Below, one piece after another: positions 1 through 11,927 of a stretch of DNA of 64,000 nt; positions within the stretch are counted from its first letter, which is position 1, and every line of letters begins with the position of its first letter. Origin of the DNA: Streptomyces avidinii (GTDB lineage: Bacteria > Actinomycetota > Actinomycetes > Streptomycetales > Streptomycetaceae); NCBI RefSeq assembly GCF_014650695.1, contig NZ_BMVL01000007.1:288810-352809 (forward strand), in the 5' to 3' direction. Made by a program: the position numbers and the translations under genes. The notes beneath the pieces are model-generated. The model saw nothing but the letters and a program-made list of their open reading frames with translations, was not told the DNA's origin and made no database searches.

Positions 1-2965
<2,965 letters not shown>

Positions 2966-3062
2966 TGTGCGTCAATCCCTCTTTCGGGGTCGAGTCTCAA
3001 TCATGGTCTGAACGGTCCCGGGGATGACGGGGGGCTCTTGAGCGAGCCCCCCGTCAGGCCCG

Positions 3063-6000
3063 TCAGACCTCTTCGACGCTGCTCGGCTCGCGCCGGGACA
3101 GGTCGATACCGAGCTCCTCCGCCGCGCGGAAGACGTCCTCGTCGGTGTCGCGCATCTCGATGGACATGCCGTCCGAGGACAGCACCTCCACGTTGAGGCA
3201 GAGCGACTGCATTTCCTTGATGAGCACCTTGAAGGACTCGGGAATGCCCGGCTCGGGGATGTTCTCGCCCTTGACGATGGCCTCGTAGACCTTCACGCGG
3301 CCGGTGACGTCGTCGGACTTGATGGTCAGCAGCTCCTGGAGGGCGTAAGCGGCGCCATAAGCCTCGAGCGCCCACACCTCCATCTCACCGAAGCGCTGGC
3401 CACCGAACTGCGCCTTACCACCCAGCGGCTGCTGCGTGATCATCGAGTACGGACCGGTCGACCGAGCGTGGAGCTTGTCGTCGACCAGGTGGTGGAGCTT
3501 GAGGATGTACATGTACCCGATCGAGATCGGGTCCGGGAACGGCTCGCCGGAGCGGCCGTCGAACAGACGCGCCTTGCCGGACGGGAGGACCAGGCGGTCA
3601 CCGTCGCGGTTCGGGATGGTGTGCTCGAAGAGGCCTGCGAGCTCGTCCTCACGGGCACCGTCGAACACGGGGGTGGCGACGTTGGTACCGGGCTCGACCT
3701 TGTCGGCACCGATGACCTTCAGACGCTCGGCCCACTCCTCGCCGAGGCCGGAGACGTCCCAGCCGCGGCTGGCGAGCCAGCCGAGGTGGATCTCCAGGAC
3801 CTGTCCCGGGTTCATTCGGGACGGGACACCCAGCGGGTTGAGGATGATGTCGACCGGCGTGCCGTCTTCCAGGAAGGGCATGTCCTCGATCGGAAGGATC
3901 TTGGAGATGACGCCCTTGTTGCCGTGGCGGCCGGCGAGCTTGTCACCGTCGGTGATCTTGCGCTTCTGGGCGACGTAGACGCGGACCAGCTGGTTCACGC
4001 CCGGAGGAAGCTCGTCGCCCTCCTCGCGGTCGAAGACGCGGACACCGATGACCTTGCCGATCTCACCGTGAGGGACCTTGAGCGAGGTGTCACGCACCTC
4101 GCGGGCCTTCTCACCGAAGATCGCGCGGAGCAGGCGCTCCTCCGGGGTCAGCTCGGTCTCACCCTTGGGCGTGACCTTGCCGACCAGGATGTCGCCGGCG
4201 ACGACGTCCGCACCGATGCGGATGATGCCGCGCTCGTCGAGGTCCGCGAGGACCTCCTCGGAGACGTTCGGGATGTCCCGGGTGATCTCCTCGGGGCCGA
4301 GCTTGGTGTCACGCGCGTCGACCTCGTGCTCCTCGATGTGGATCGAGGAGAGGACGTCGTCCTGCACGAGGCGCTGCGACAGGATGATCGCGTCCTCGTA
4401 GTTGTGACCTTCCCAGGGCATGAACGCGACGAGCAGGTTCTTGCCGAGGGCCATCTCGCCCTCTTCGGTCGCGGGACCGTCGGCGAGGACCTGGGACTCG
4501 ACGATCCGGTCACCCTCGTTGACGATGACCTTCTGGTTGACCGAGGTGCCCTGGTTCGAGCGGGAGAACTTGGCGACGCGGTACGTGGTGTACGTGCCGT
4601 CGTCGTTGGCGACGGTGATGTAGTCGGCCGAGACCTCCTGGACGACACCGTCCTTCTCCGCACGGATCGAGTCACCGGCGTCGACCGCACAGCGGTACTC
4701 CATGCCGGTGCCGACGAGCGGGGCCTCCGCCTTGATGAGCGGAACGGCCTGGCGCATCATGTTCGCGCCCATGAGGGCACGGTTGGCGTCGTCGTGCTCC
4801 AGGAAGGGGATCATCGCGGTCGCGACGGACACCATCTGGCGCGGGGAGACGTCCATGTAGTCGACGTCGTCGCCGGCGATGTAGTCGATCTCGCCGCCAC
4901 GACGACGCACCAGCACGCGGTTCTCGGTGAAGCGCATGTCCTCGGACAGGCCGGCGTTGGCCTGGGCGATGACGAAGCGGTCTTCCTCGTCGGCCGTGAG
5001 GTAGTCGACCTCGTCGGTGACGACACCGTCGATGACCTTGCGGTACGGGGTCTCGACGAAACCGAACGCGTTGACGCGGCCGTAGGAGGCGAGCGAGCCG
5101 ATCAGACCGATGTTCGGGCCTTCAGGGGTCTCGATCGGGCACATGCGGCCGTAGTGCGACGGGTGAACGTCACGGACCTCGAAGCCGGCCCGCTCACGGG
5201 ACAGACCGCCGGGGCCCAGCGCCGACAGGCGGCGCTTGTGGGTCAGGCCCGAGAGCGGGTTGTTCTGGTCCATGAACTGCGACAGCTGGCTGGTGCCGAA
5301 GAACTCCTTGATGGAGGCGACGACCGGCCGGATGTTGATCAGGGTCTGCGGCGTGATGGCCTCGACGTCCTGAGTCGTCATGCGCTCGCGGACGACGCGC
5401 TCCATACGAGCCAGACCCGTGCGGACCTGGTTCTGGATGAGCTCGCCGACGTTGCGCAGACGACGGTTGCCGAAGTGGTCGATGTCGTCGGTCTCGACGA
5501 CGATCGAACGGCCGGACTCACCGGTGGTCTCGGTCTCGCCGGCGTGCAGCTTGACCAGGTACTTGATGGTCGCGATGACGTCGTCGGTGGTGAGCACACC
5601 GGCGTCGAGCGGCTCGTCGGCGCCGAGCTTCTTGTTCACCTTGTAGCGGCCGACCTTGGCGAGGTCGTAGCGCTTCGGGTTGAAGTAGAGGTTCTCGAGC
5701 AGCGTCTGAGCGGCCTCGCGGGTCGGCGGCTCGCCCGGACGCAGCTTGCGGTAGATGTCGAGCAGCGCGTCGTCCTGGCCCTGGGTGTGGTCCTTCTCCA
5801 GGGTGGCGCGCATGGACTCGTACTCGCCGAACTCCTCCAGGATCTGCTCGGTGGTCCAGCCGAGAGCCTTCAGGAGGACGGTGACGGACTGCTTGCGCTT
5901 GCGGTCGATGCGGACACCGACCATGTCGCGCTTGTCGATCTCCATCTCCAGCCAGGCACCCCGGGACGGGATGATCTTGGCGGAGAAGATGTCCTTGTCG

Positions 6001-6545
6001 GACGTCTTGTCGATCGAGGAGTCGAAGTAGACACCGGGGGAGCGGACAAGCTGCGACACGACGACACGCTCGGTGCCGTTGATGACGAAGGTGCCCTTGT
6101 TGGTCATGAGCGGGAAATCGCCCATGAAGACCGTCTGAGACTTGATCTCTCCGGTCTCGTTGTTCGTGAACTCGGCAGTGACGAACAGCGGAGCCGCGTA
6201 CGTGAAGTCGCGCTCCTTGCACTCGTCGACAGAGTTCTTCGCCGGCTCGAAACGGTGGTCGCGGAAGGTCAGCGACATCGACCCGGAGAAGTCCTCGATC
6301 GGCGAGATCTCCTCGAAGATCTCTTCCAGACCGGACTTGGTGGGGACGTCCTGTCCACTCTCAAGCGCCGACTCGACGCGAGACTTCCAGGCGGCATTGC
6401 CGAGAAGCCAGTCAAAGCTCTCGGTCTGCAGCGCCAGGAGGTTCGGAACCTCGAGGGGCTCCTTGATCTTTGCAAAGGAGATGCGCAGCGGGGCGGTGCT
6501 GGCACCGTTGTTCGTATTGGTCGAGGCGTTGCGCGAGGCGGCCAA
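3063..6545 (-). CDS. rpoB: DNA-directed RNA polymerase beta subunit
   Basis: Beta subunit of RNA polymerase, 1,160 aa, the normal Streptomyces length. I chose the TTG start at 6545 (L/MAASRNAST...) because GGAAGGA lies 8 nt upstream and it matches the family N-terminus; the ATG upstream would add 27 unlikely residues. The rifampicin-binding segment (GTSQLSQFMDQNNPLSGLTHKRRLSALGPGG, in two readable halves) carries the residues usual for sensitive strains. The C-terminal GEMEVWALEAYGAAYALQELLTIKSDD motif is intact. It is transcribed with rpoC from the promoter near 6726-6754 and probably also by read-through from rplJL. Confidence 0.98.
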   Translation of the reverse strand: MAASRNASTNTNNGASTAPLRISFAKIKEPLEVPNLLALQTESFDWLLGNAAWKSRVESALESGQDVPTKSGLEEIFEEISPIEDFSGSMSLTFRDHRFEPAKNSVDECKERDFTYAAPLFVTAEFTNNETGEIKSQTVFMGDFPLMTNKGTFVINGTERVVVSQLVRSPGVYFDSSIDKTSDKDIFSAKIIPSRGAWLEMEIDKRDMVGVRIDRKRKQSVTVLLKALGWTTEQILEEFGEYESMRATLEKDHTQGQDDALLDIYRKLRPGEPPTREAAQTLLENLYFNPKRYDLAKVGRYKVNKKLGADEPLDAGVLTTDDVIATIKYLVKLHAGETETTGESGRSIVVETDDIDHFGNRRLRNVGELIQNQVRTGLARMERVVRERMTTQDVEAITPQTLINIRPVVASIKEFFGTSQLSQFMDQNNPLSGLTHKRRLSALGPGGLSRERAGFEVRDVHPSHYGRMCPIETPEGPNIGLIGSLASYGRVNAFGFVETPYRKVIDGVVTDEVDYLTADEEDRFVIAQANAGLSEDMRFTENRVLVRRRGGEIDYIAGDDVDYMDVSPRQMVSVATAMIPFLEHDDANRALMGANMMRQAVPLIKAEAPLVGTGMEYRCAVDAGDSIRAEKDGVVQEVSADYITVANDDGTYTTYRVAKFSRSNQGTSVNQKVIVNEGDRIVESQVLADGPATEEGEMALGKNLLVAFMPWEGHNYEDAIILSQRLVQDDVLSSIHIEEHEVDARDTKLGPEEITRDIPNVSEEVLADLDERGIIRIGADVVAGDILVGKVTPKGETELTPEERLLRAIFGEKAREVRDTSLKVPHGEIGKVIGVRVFDREEGDELPPGVNQLVRVYVAQKRKITDGDKLAGRHGNKGVISKILPIEDMPFLEDGTPVDIILNPLGVPSRMNPGQVLEIHLGWLASRGWDVSGLGEEWAERLKVIGADKVEPGTNVATPVFDGAREDELAGLFEHTIPNRDGDRLVLPSGKARLFDGRSGEPFPDPISIGYMYILKLHHLVDDKLHARSTGPYSMITQQPLGGKAQFGGQRFGEMEVWALEAYGAAYALQELLTIKSDDVTGRVKVYEAIVKGENIPEPGIPESFKVLIKEMQSLCLNVEVLSSDGMSIEMRDTDEDVFRAAEELGIDLSRREPSSVEEV

Positions 6546-6725
6546 GAGGGGGTCCTTCCGAGGGCTCGGACTCACTACGCGCGTACCGGTCCCAGCAGAC
6601 ACAGAAGACAAGCCCCCCAAATCCAACCGAAAAGGCCAGGTCAGGGTGGATCAATCAAGTGTGCTCAAGCGTGGGCATGTCCCTGGCGACGGGCAGGGGA
6701 CAGCTAACAGGCAGCGCAAAGGGTC

Positions 6726-6754
6726 AGTGTAGCCACTCGGCTCACTGATGTCCA
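6726..6754 (-). promoter_or_regulatory. predicted rpoB promoter (HrdB type)
   Basis: On the minus strand TGGACA (6754-6749) and TACACT (6731-6726) are separated by exactly 17 nt, a good match to the vegetative sigma consensus. A start near 6719 would give a leader of about 175 nt before the rpoB TTG codon. The region 6546-7060 otherwise holds no gene I can support. Confidence 0.6.
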
Positions 6755-7060
6755 GACCAGGTTTCCGGAAACCGGCAACAGGCCTTCCCCATGTCGTTCA
6801 ACCAACACTGTGTCCAACGCTGCGGCGCCCGTACTCGTGCACAGAGCGCGTATCAGTACTGCCCTCTTCGTAGTCGATCCATGCCTCGGATCGCGGATCC
6901 AGGCGGTCGACCTCTCGACGGGACTGAGAATTGCGCGCCGCGTCCCGTTCGTCAAGGCCCCCTGCTCCGAGCGGATCATCTTCGGACCCTGCTTCGGGGC
7001 AACGATGATCACCCTACTCCCCAACGAGACCAGGGCAAGTCAGGCACCGCGGGTACGCCA

Positions 7061-7092
7061 AAGGGCGACCACCCTTACGGGTGATCGCCCTT
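7061..7092 (-). terminator. hairpin downstream of rplL (terminator/attenuator)
   Basis: Inverted repeat with 14-nt arms (7061-7074 and 7079-7092, one mismatch) and a 4-nt loop, 29 nt past the rplL stop. No clear T-run follows, so partial termination fits: rplJL is transcribed in excess over rpoBC in bacteria. The attenuator role is inferred. Confidence 0.6.
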
Positions 7093-7121
7093 GGTTGGGG
7101 CCCCAGAGGGCCCCAGAGGTG

Positions 7122-7502
7122 TTACTTGACCTCGACAGCCGCGCCGGCAGCCTTGAGGGACTCGGCGGCCTTGTCAGCGGCCTCCTTGGCGACCTTCTCG
7201 AGGACCGGCTTCGGAGCGCCGTCCACGAGGTCCTTGGCCTCCTTCAGACCCAGGGAGGTCAGCTCACGCACGACCTTGATGACCTGGATCTTCTTGTCGC
7301 CGGCACCGGTGAGGATGACGTCGAACTCGTCCTGCTCCTCAGCGGCCTCAGCGGCAACCGGGGCACCCGGACCGGCAACGGCGACGGCCGCAGCGGCGGT
7401 GACGTCGAACTTCTCCTCGAAGGCCTTCACGAACTCGGAGAGCTCGATGAGGGTCATCTCCTCGAACTGGGCGAGGAGGTCGTCCTGAGAGAGCTTCGCC
7501 AT
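7122..7502 (-). CDS. rplL: 50S ribosomal protein L7/L12
   Basis: Stalk protein of the large ribosomal subunit that recruits translation GTPases. 126 aa: N-terminal dimerisation domain (MAKLSQDDLLAQFEEMTLIELSEFVKAFEEKF), an Ala/Pro/Gly-rich hinge (about residues 35-55), and the C-terminal factor-binding domain (DEFDVILTGAGDKKIQVIKVVRELTSLGLKEAK). I placed the start at MAKLSQ rather than the longer frame with MEGSPI, since GGAAGGATCG precedes this ATG. It lies 110 nt after rplJ in the same operon. Confidence 0.97.
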   Translation of the reverse strand: MAKLSQDDLLAQFEEMTLIELSEFVKAFEEKFDVTAAAAVAVAGPGAPVAAEAAEEQDEFDVILTGAGDKKIQVIKVVRELTSLGLKEAKDLVDGAPKPVLEKVAKEAADKAAESLKAAGAAVEVK

Positions 7503-7612
7503 GATGGGCGATCCTTCCACTAAATCGGCAGGTGCCGGATGTATATAGAGGCGGGCGTAACGGCCCGCTACGACCCACGCACTAGGCGGCGTGGATCAGT
7601 GCGCGAGCCGAA

Positions 7613-8143
7613 TTACTCGGCACCGCCCTGCTCGGCGAGCTTGACGCGAAGCGCTTCCGCGGTGCGGACGAACTTCGACGGCAGCGCCTGGAAGAGCGAG
7701 GCAGCCTGAGACTGCTTGCCCTTGAACGCGCCGGCCAGCTTGCTGAGCAGAACCTCGCGGGACTCGAGGTCCGCAAGCTTCTTGATCTCATCGGCGGTGA
7801 GCGCCTTACCATCAAGGACACCCGCCTTGATGATGAGGTTCGGGTTGTCCTTGGCGAAGTCACGCAGGCTCTTCGCCGACTCCACCGGGTCACCGGTGAT
7901 GAAGGCGACCGCGGTCGGACCAGCGAAGTGCTCGTCCAGCGCGGTGATCCCGGCCTGGTTGGCCGCAATCTTGGTCAGCGTGTTCTTCACCACGGCGTAC
8001 TGGGCGTTCTCACCAAGGGAGCGACGCAGCGTCTTGAGCTGCGCGACGGTGAGACCCCGGTACTCGGTCAGCACGGCGGCGTTCGAGCTCTGGAACGCGT
8101 CCTTGAGCTCGGCTACCGATGCAGCCTTGTTGGGCGTCGGCAT
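7613..8143 (-). CDS. rplJ: 50S ribosomal protein L10
   Basis: Anchors the L7/L12 stalk to 23S rRNA. 176 aa, starting MPTPNKAASVAELKDAFQSSNAAVLTEYRGLTVAQLKTLR, typical for L10; the C-terminal helix that binds L12 dimers (ESREVLLSKLAGAFKGKQSQAASLFQALPSKFVRTAEALR) is present. GGAAGGAGGC lies 7-8 nt before the ATG. It is the first gene of the rplJL unit and is preceded by a structured leader, as expected for L10 autoregulation. Confidence 0.97.
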   Translation of the reverse strand: MPTPNKAASVAELKDAFQSSNAAVLTEYRGLTVAQLKTLRRSLGENAQYAVVKNTLTKIAANQAGITALDEHFAGPTAVAFITGDPVESAKSLRDFAKDNPNLIIKAGVLDGKALTADEIKKLADLESREVLLSKLAGAFKGKQSQAASLFQALPSKFVRTAEALRVKLAEQGGAE

Positions 8144-8389
8144 GGTGCGTTCGCCTCCTTCCGGGTGATGAGGACCGCTCAGAAGGGGCTAAATAAGAAA
8201 CGCCCCGGCGTAGGCGCCAGGGCGTGGCTCAACCGGAACGAGTTCCGGGAACCTTCCACAGTCACCTACGCGGGTCGTCCGCATTCAACGGATCCTTCGG
8301 CCACCGAACCCTTGCGGGCACGGCAACGACCAGCGGTCTTTGGCTTCTGGGGAAGACTACGTGAAGGGGTGCAGCCGAGGCAAATCGCC
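8144..8389 (-). promoter_or_regulatory. rplJ leader with stacked hairpins (candidate L10 autoregulatory leader)
   Basis: Between the lipoprotein stop and rplJ there is no gene. On the minus strand two hairpins can be read: CCGGAAC/GTTCCGG arms at 8233-8248, then a GC-rich stem at 8200-8225 followed by TTTCTTATTT. L10(L12)4 binding to its own leader is known from many bacteria; that this leader acts so here is inferred from position and shape. The second hairpin could also be a terminator/attenuator. Confidence 0.45.
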
Positions 8390-9301
8390 TCAGGAATCGA
8401 GGTCCAGGCCGCCCAGTCCGGCGTCCCGGAGCGTCTTGTCGGCCTCCTTCAGGTCCTCGTCCGCCTGCTTGAGCTTGCGGTCGGTCTCCTTCGTCACCTC
8501 GTCGAAGGAGACGACCTGGTCGGCCGGCGGGGCCTCGACGGGAGCGGCCTTGCCGAAGTCGGAGAACTTCGCCGTGGTCTTCGTCGTCCCCTTGCCGTCC
8601 GTGCTCACGGTCTCCGCGCGGACCGGGTAGCCGTCCTTGCCGATCCACAGGTCCACCTCGAAGGCGGTGAGGTGCTTCACGGACTCGTGGAGGTACTGGC
8701 GGTTCGCCTCCTGCATGACCTTGGTGGACTCGTCCGCCTTGAGCAGGTCGGCCCCCGTGAAGCTGCCCTTGTAGTGCTCGGCGTCGATGCCGTCGGCCGT
8801 CTTCTCGGCGCCGACGTGCGTGAGCTTCTCCTGGCCGAGCAGCATGGCGAGGTACTCGGCCGGGTCGTCGTTGAGCCGGACCCCCGGCTTGCCGTCCTTG
8901 GCCAGGTTCATGCTCATCCAGGCCTTGCCCATGAGGGGCTCGCCCAGGTGGGTGTAGACCATGTCGCCGATCATGACCGAGCGGGTGTCGGGCTTCTCGC
9001 TCTTCAGGATCACGTCGTGGCTGGACGGGTACCAGCCCTTGGTGCCGGACTGGCTGTCGGTCTTGCCGTCGCGCTCGACGACGGAAAGCTCCGCCTTGGC
9101 GAACTTGGCGGCCACCGTCTTCAGGTAGGAGGCCTTCACCGCCTCCGCGGGCGAGTGCGCCTGCTCGGCGGCGGCCTTGCCCCCGTCGGCCTTGCCGGTG
9201 CCCGCGTCGGCCTTGTCGCCGCCGCAGGCCGTGAGGCCGCCCACGAGCAGTGCGGTGCCCGCCAGGGCGATTCCGGCTCGGGTCCGGACAGCCTGGTTCA
9301 T
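8390..9301 (-). CDS. secreted lipoprotein, possible LppX/LprG-like fold
   Basis: 303 aa. The N-terminus MNQAVRTRAGIALAGTALLVGGLTAC ends in a lipobox (LTAC), so Cys26 should be lipidated and the protein anchored outside the membrane. GGGGGAG sits 7 nt before the ATG chosen; an ATG five codons upstream is less well placed. The body has repeated short hydrophobic/charged segments (SYLKTVAAKFAKAELSV, GDMVYTHLGEPLMGKAWMSMNLAKDG, FEVDLWIGKDGYPVRAETV) shared with the neighbour at 9379-10326, so the two are paralogues. The pattern resembles actinobacterial LppX/LprG or other LolA-like lipoproteins, but function is not known. The C-terminal 40 residues are charged (KETDRKLKQADEDLKEADKTLRDAG, a likely helix). 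Confidence 0.85.
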   Translation of the reverse strand: MNQAVRTRAGIALAGTALLVGGLTACGGDKADAGTGKADGGKAAAEQAHSPAEAVKASYLKTVAAKFAKAELSVVERDGKTDSQSGTKGWYPSSHDVILKSEKPDTRSVMIGDMVYTHLGEPLMGKAWMSMNLAKDGKPGVRLNDDPAEYLAMLLGQEKLTHVGAEKTADGIDAEHYKGSFTGADLLKADESTKVMQEANRQYLHESVKHLTAFEVDLWIGKDGYPVRAETVSTDGKGTTKTTAKFSDFGKAAPVEAPPADQVVSFDEVTKETDRKLKQADEDLKEADKTLRDAGLGGLDLDS

Positions 9302-9378
9302 CTGGTTCTCCCCCATGTGGATCTTTGAATCCTTGATCTCTGTTGCTGAAATGCGTGCCGCCGGGGCGCGTGGGAGGG

Positions 9379-10326
9379 TCAGGCCCCCGCGCCGGGTCCG
9401 CCCAGTTCCTTGAGCATCGCGAAGAGGTCGAAGGTCTCGTTCTCCGGCGGAGTCCGCACGGTGGCCGCGGAGCCGTAGTCCGAGTAGTAGGCGTCCATGT
9501 TCAGGACCCCCTGGGGCGTCCCGATGCCGACCTTCATGTGGACCGGGTAGCCGTCCTTGTTGAGCCAGACGTCCATGTCGTAGCCCTTGATGCCGGCCTT
9601 CTTCGTGGCCTCGACGAGCTTGGTGCGCTCGGCCTCCGAGAGCACCTTCGCCGACTCGTTCACCGCGAGCATCTCCTCGAAGCTCACGGCGCCCTTGTAG
9701 TGCTCGGCGTCCACGCCCTCGACCTTCTCGCCGCCGAGGTGCTTCACGTTCGGGGAGCTGAGCAGCAGGGCGAGCTGCTTGGCCGGGTCCTGGTTCTGGT
9801 CCATGGTGCCCATGCCGCTGAGCTTCTTGAGCGCCTCGGCGTCGCCGGAGGCCTCCGCGGCGGCGGTGACGTCCAGCTTCATCCAGCTCTTGCCGTCCAG
9901 GCCCTCGGACATCGGGGAGCCCTTCGGCACCTCCATGTACATGACGTTGTTCGACATGATCATGCGCATGGACTCGGCGCCCGCGCCCGGGGTCAGCGTG
10001 CCCTTCATGGTGATGTCCATGACCTGCGGGTCCCAGCCCTGGGTACCGGTCATCTCCATGGTCCCGCCGCCGCCCAGGGAAGCGGGCATCGACATGGTCA
10101 TGCGGACCTTGGCCGACTTGGCGGCCGAGGTCTTCTTGTACGCGGCCGCGAGCGCCTCGGTGGCGGAACCGCCTGCCGCGGGCTTGCTCGGCTCTGCGGA
10201 AGCCCCGGTGGCAGCCCTGCCGGAGTCCTCCTTCTTCCCGTTCTCGCACGCCGTGGCCCCACCCACGAGCAGTACGGCGGCCAGCGCTGCGCCGACGGTC
10301 TTCTTCCGGTACGCGGACACGCGCAT
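9379..10326 (-). CDS. secreted lipoprotein, paralogue of the next gene downstream
   Basis: 315 aa. Signal peptide MRVSAYRKKTVGAALAAVLLVGGATAC with lipobox ATAC. Start is the ATG after AAGGGG; a GTG two codons upstream is in frame. Segments AAYKKTSAAKSAKVRMTMSM, GNNVMYMEV-like, GKSWMKLDVTA, GVDAEHYKGAVSFEEML and YDMDVWLNKDGYPVHMKV align with the downstream paralogue, including the DAEHYKG and DxWxxKDGYPV motifs. It also has a Met/Gly-rich patch. It probably came from tandem duplication; both genes separate rplKA from rplJL, a place where Streptomyces commonly carry lipoproteins. Role unknown. Confidence 0.85.
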   Translation of the reverse strand: MRVSAYRKKTVGAALAAVLLVGGATACENGKKEDSGRAATGASAEPSKPAAGGSATEALAAAYKKTSAAKSAKVRMTMSMPASLGGGGTMEMTGTQGWDPQVMDITMKGTLTPGAGAESMRMIMSNNVMYMEVPKGSPMSEGLDGKSWMKLDVTAAAEASGDAEALKKLSGMGTMDQNQDPAKQLALLLSSPNVKHLGGEKVEGVDAEHYKGAVSFEEMLAVNESAKVLSEAERTKLVEATKKAGIKGYDMDVWLNKDGYPVHMKVGIGTPQGVLNMDAYYSDYGSAATVRTPPENETFDLFAMLKELGGPGAGA

Positions 10327-10432
10327 CCCCACCCCTTGATCGATCTCTTCCGGCCGACCCTACGTTCCTGCTCGGCCGGATCGCGCCCCCATTACGCCCC
10401 CGTCGAGCGATATGTGGTCATGAACACGAAAA

Positions 10433-10471
10433 CGGGCCCCTCGCCACCCTGTGAAGGGGGCGAGGGGCCCG
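10433..10471 (-). terminator. Rho-independent terminator of rplKA
   Basis: Perfect 13-bp stem (10433-10445 and 10459-10471) with a 13-nt loop, followed on the minus strand by TTTT. It sits 40 nt past the rplA stop and ahead of the lipoprotein genes, so these should have their own promoter. Confidence 0.85.
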
Positions 10472-10510
10472 TTCGTCGATCAGATCAGTGAGCCGTCGGG
10501 CTCAGCCCGA

Positions 10511-11239
10511 TCAGACAGCAGCCGGGTCTTCCTCGACGAGGAGGTTCCGGGTGCGGTTGGAGTCCAGCTGGATGCCGGGGCCCATCGTGGTGCTGAGGGC
10601 GGCCTTCTTGATGTAGCGGCCCTTCGCGGCGGACGGCTTCAGACGAAGGATCTCGTCGAGGGCCGCGCCGTAGTTCTCGACCAGCTGCTCATCGGAGAAG
10701 GAGACCTTGCCGATGATGAAGTGCAGGTTCGAGTGCTTGTCGACGCGGAACTCGATCTTGCCACCCTTGATCTCGGTGACAGCCTTCGCGACGTCCATCG
10801 TGACGGTGCCGGTCTTCGGGTTCGGCATGAGGCCACGGGGACCGAGCACGCGGCCGAGGCGGCCGACCTTGCCCATGAGGTCCGGGGTGGCCACAACGGC
10901 GTCGAACTCGTTCAGGCGGTTGCCCTTGGCGATCTCGTTGATCAGCTCGTCGTCGCCGACAATGTCGGCGCCGGCGGCTTCCGCGGCCGCTGCACGGTCA
11001 CCGGTCGCGAAGACCAGGACCCGGGCGGTCTTGCCGGTGCCGTGCGGGAGGTTCACGGTGCCGCGGACCATCTGGTCGGCCTTGCGCGGGTCGACACCCA
11101 GGCGGAAGGCGATCTCGACGGTGCTGTCGAACTTGGTCGTGGAGGTCTCCTTGGCGAGACGGACGGCCTCGAGCGGGGCGTACAGCTTCTCCCGGTCGAC
11201 CTTGGCGTCCGCAGCGCGGAGAGTCTTGCTGCGCTTCAC
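10511..11239 (-). CDS. rplA: 50S ribosomal protein L1
   Basis: L1 stalk protein of the large subunit; 242 aa, starting MKRSKTLRAADAKVDREKLY. The L1 signature region (EFDAVVATPDLMGKVGRLGRVLGPRGLMPNPKTGTVT) is complete. It lies 88 nt after rplK on the same strand and ends before a strong terminator, so rplK-rplA is one unit. Confidence 0.97.
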   Translation of the reverse strand: MKRSKTLRAADAKVDREKLYAPLEAVRLAKETSTTKFDSTVEIAFRLGVDPRKADQMVRGTVNLPHGTGKTARVLVFATGDRAAAAEAAGADIVGDDELINEIAKGNRLNEFDAVVATPDLMGKVGRLGRVLGPRGLMPNPKTGTVTMDVAKAVTEIKGGKIEFRVDKHSNLHFIIGKVSFSDEQLVENYGAALDEILRLKPSAAKGRYIKKAALSTTMGPGIQLDSNRTRNLLVEEDPAAV

Positions 11240-11327
11240 TTCTGCTCCTGTGTTTTGGCTTCAGGCATGGAGTCGTGGTGCGGACCAGCGCTTGGTCCTA
11301 CCACTGATGGTGCTGGGGGTGGCTGGA

Positions 11328-11762
11328 TCAGCCTTCGACGGTGACGCCCATCGAACGCGCGGTGCCGGCAATGATCTTGACGGCGGCGTCGATGTCGTTG
11401 GCGTTCAGGTCGGGCATCTTCAGCTCGGCGATCTCCTTGACCTGGGCAGCCGTGAGCTTGGCGACCTTGGTCTTGTGGGGCTCGCCGGAGCCCTTCTCGA
11501 TGCCCGCGTGCTTCAGGATGAGGCGCGCGGCCGGCGGAGTCTTGGTGATGAAGGTGAAGGAACGGTCGTCGTAGACCGTGATCTCCACCGGCACGACCAT
11601 GCCACGCTGCGACTCGGTCGCGGCGTTGTAGGCCTTGCAGAACTCCATGATGTTGACGCCGTGCTGACCGAGCGCAGGGCCGACCGGCGGAGCCGGGTTG
11701 GCCGCACCGGCCTTGATCTGGAGCTTGATAAGCCCCGTGACCTTCTTCTTCTTGGGAGGCAT
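11328..11762 (-). CDS. rplK: 50S ribosomal protein L11
   Basis: 144 aa, part of the GTPase-associated centre. Starts [46 protein letters not shown]; the proline-rich N-terminal domain contacted by thiopeptides such as thiostrepton carries the usual prolines. C-terminal rRNA-binding domain ends [18 protein letters not shown] precedes the ATG. In streptomycetes L11 is also needed for RelA activation, which is known for the family and not visible here. Confidence 0.97.
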
Positions 11763-11868
11763 TGCTCTCTCCGGGTCCTAGTGAGAGTTTTCAGCCGCCG
11801 ATCCGGTCATCCGGATGGAGGCATACCGCACCACGATAACGGGTATCGGTGCGGGGCTAAAAACCGAG

Positions 11869-11904
11869 CAGGTCAGACCGCCCTTCACGGGGCGATCTGA
11901 CCTG
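11869..11904 (-). terminator. hairpin terminator between nusG and rplK
   Basis: Arms 11869-11883 and about 11890-11904 pair over 15 nt with one mismatch, with a short loop; the minus strand continues into a T-rich stretch (TTTTTAG). It lies just after the nusG stop and should separate secE-nusG from rplKA. Confidence 0.75.
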
Positions 11905-11927
11905 TCCGGAAGCTGTTGCTCAGAAGA

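Noticed and set aside
3468..6707. 1,079-aa open frame on the plus strand opposite rpoB
   Set aside because: Same kind of antisense shadow; codon-position GC belongs to rpoB.
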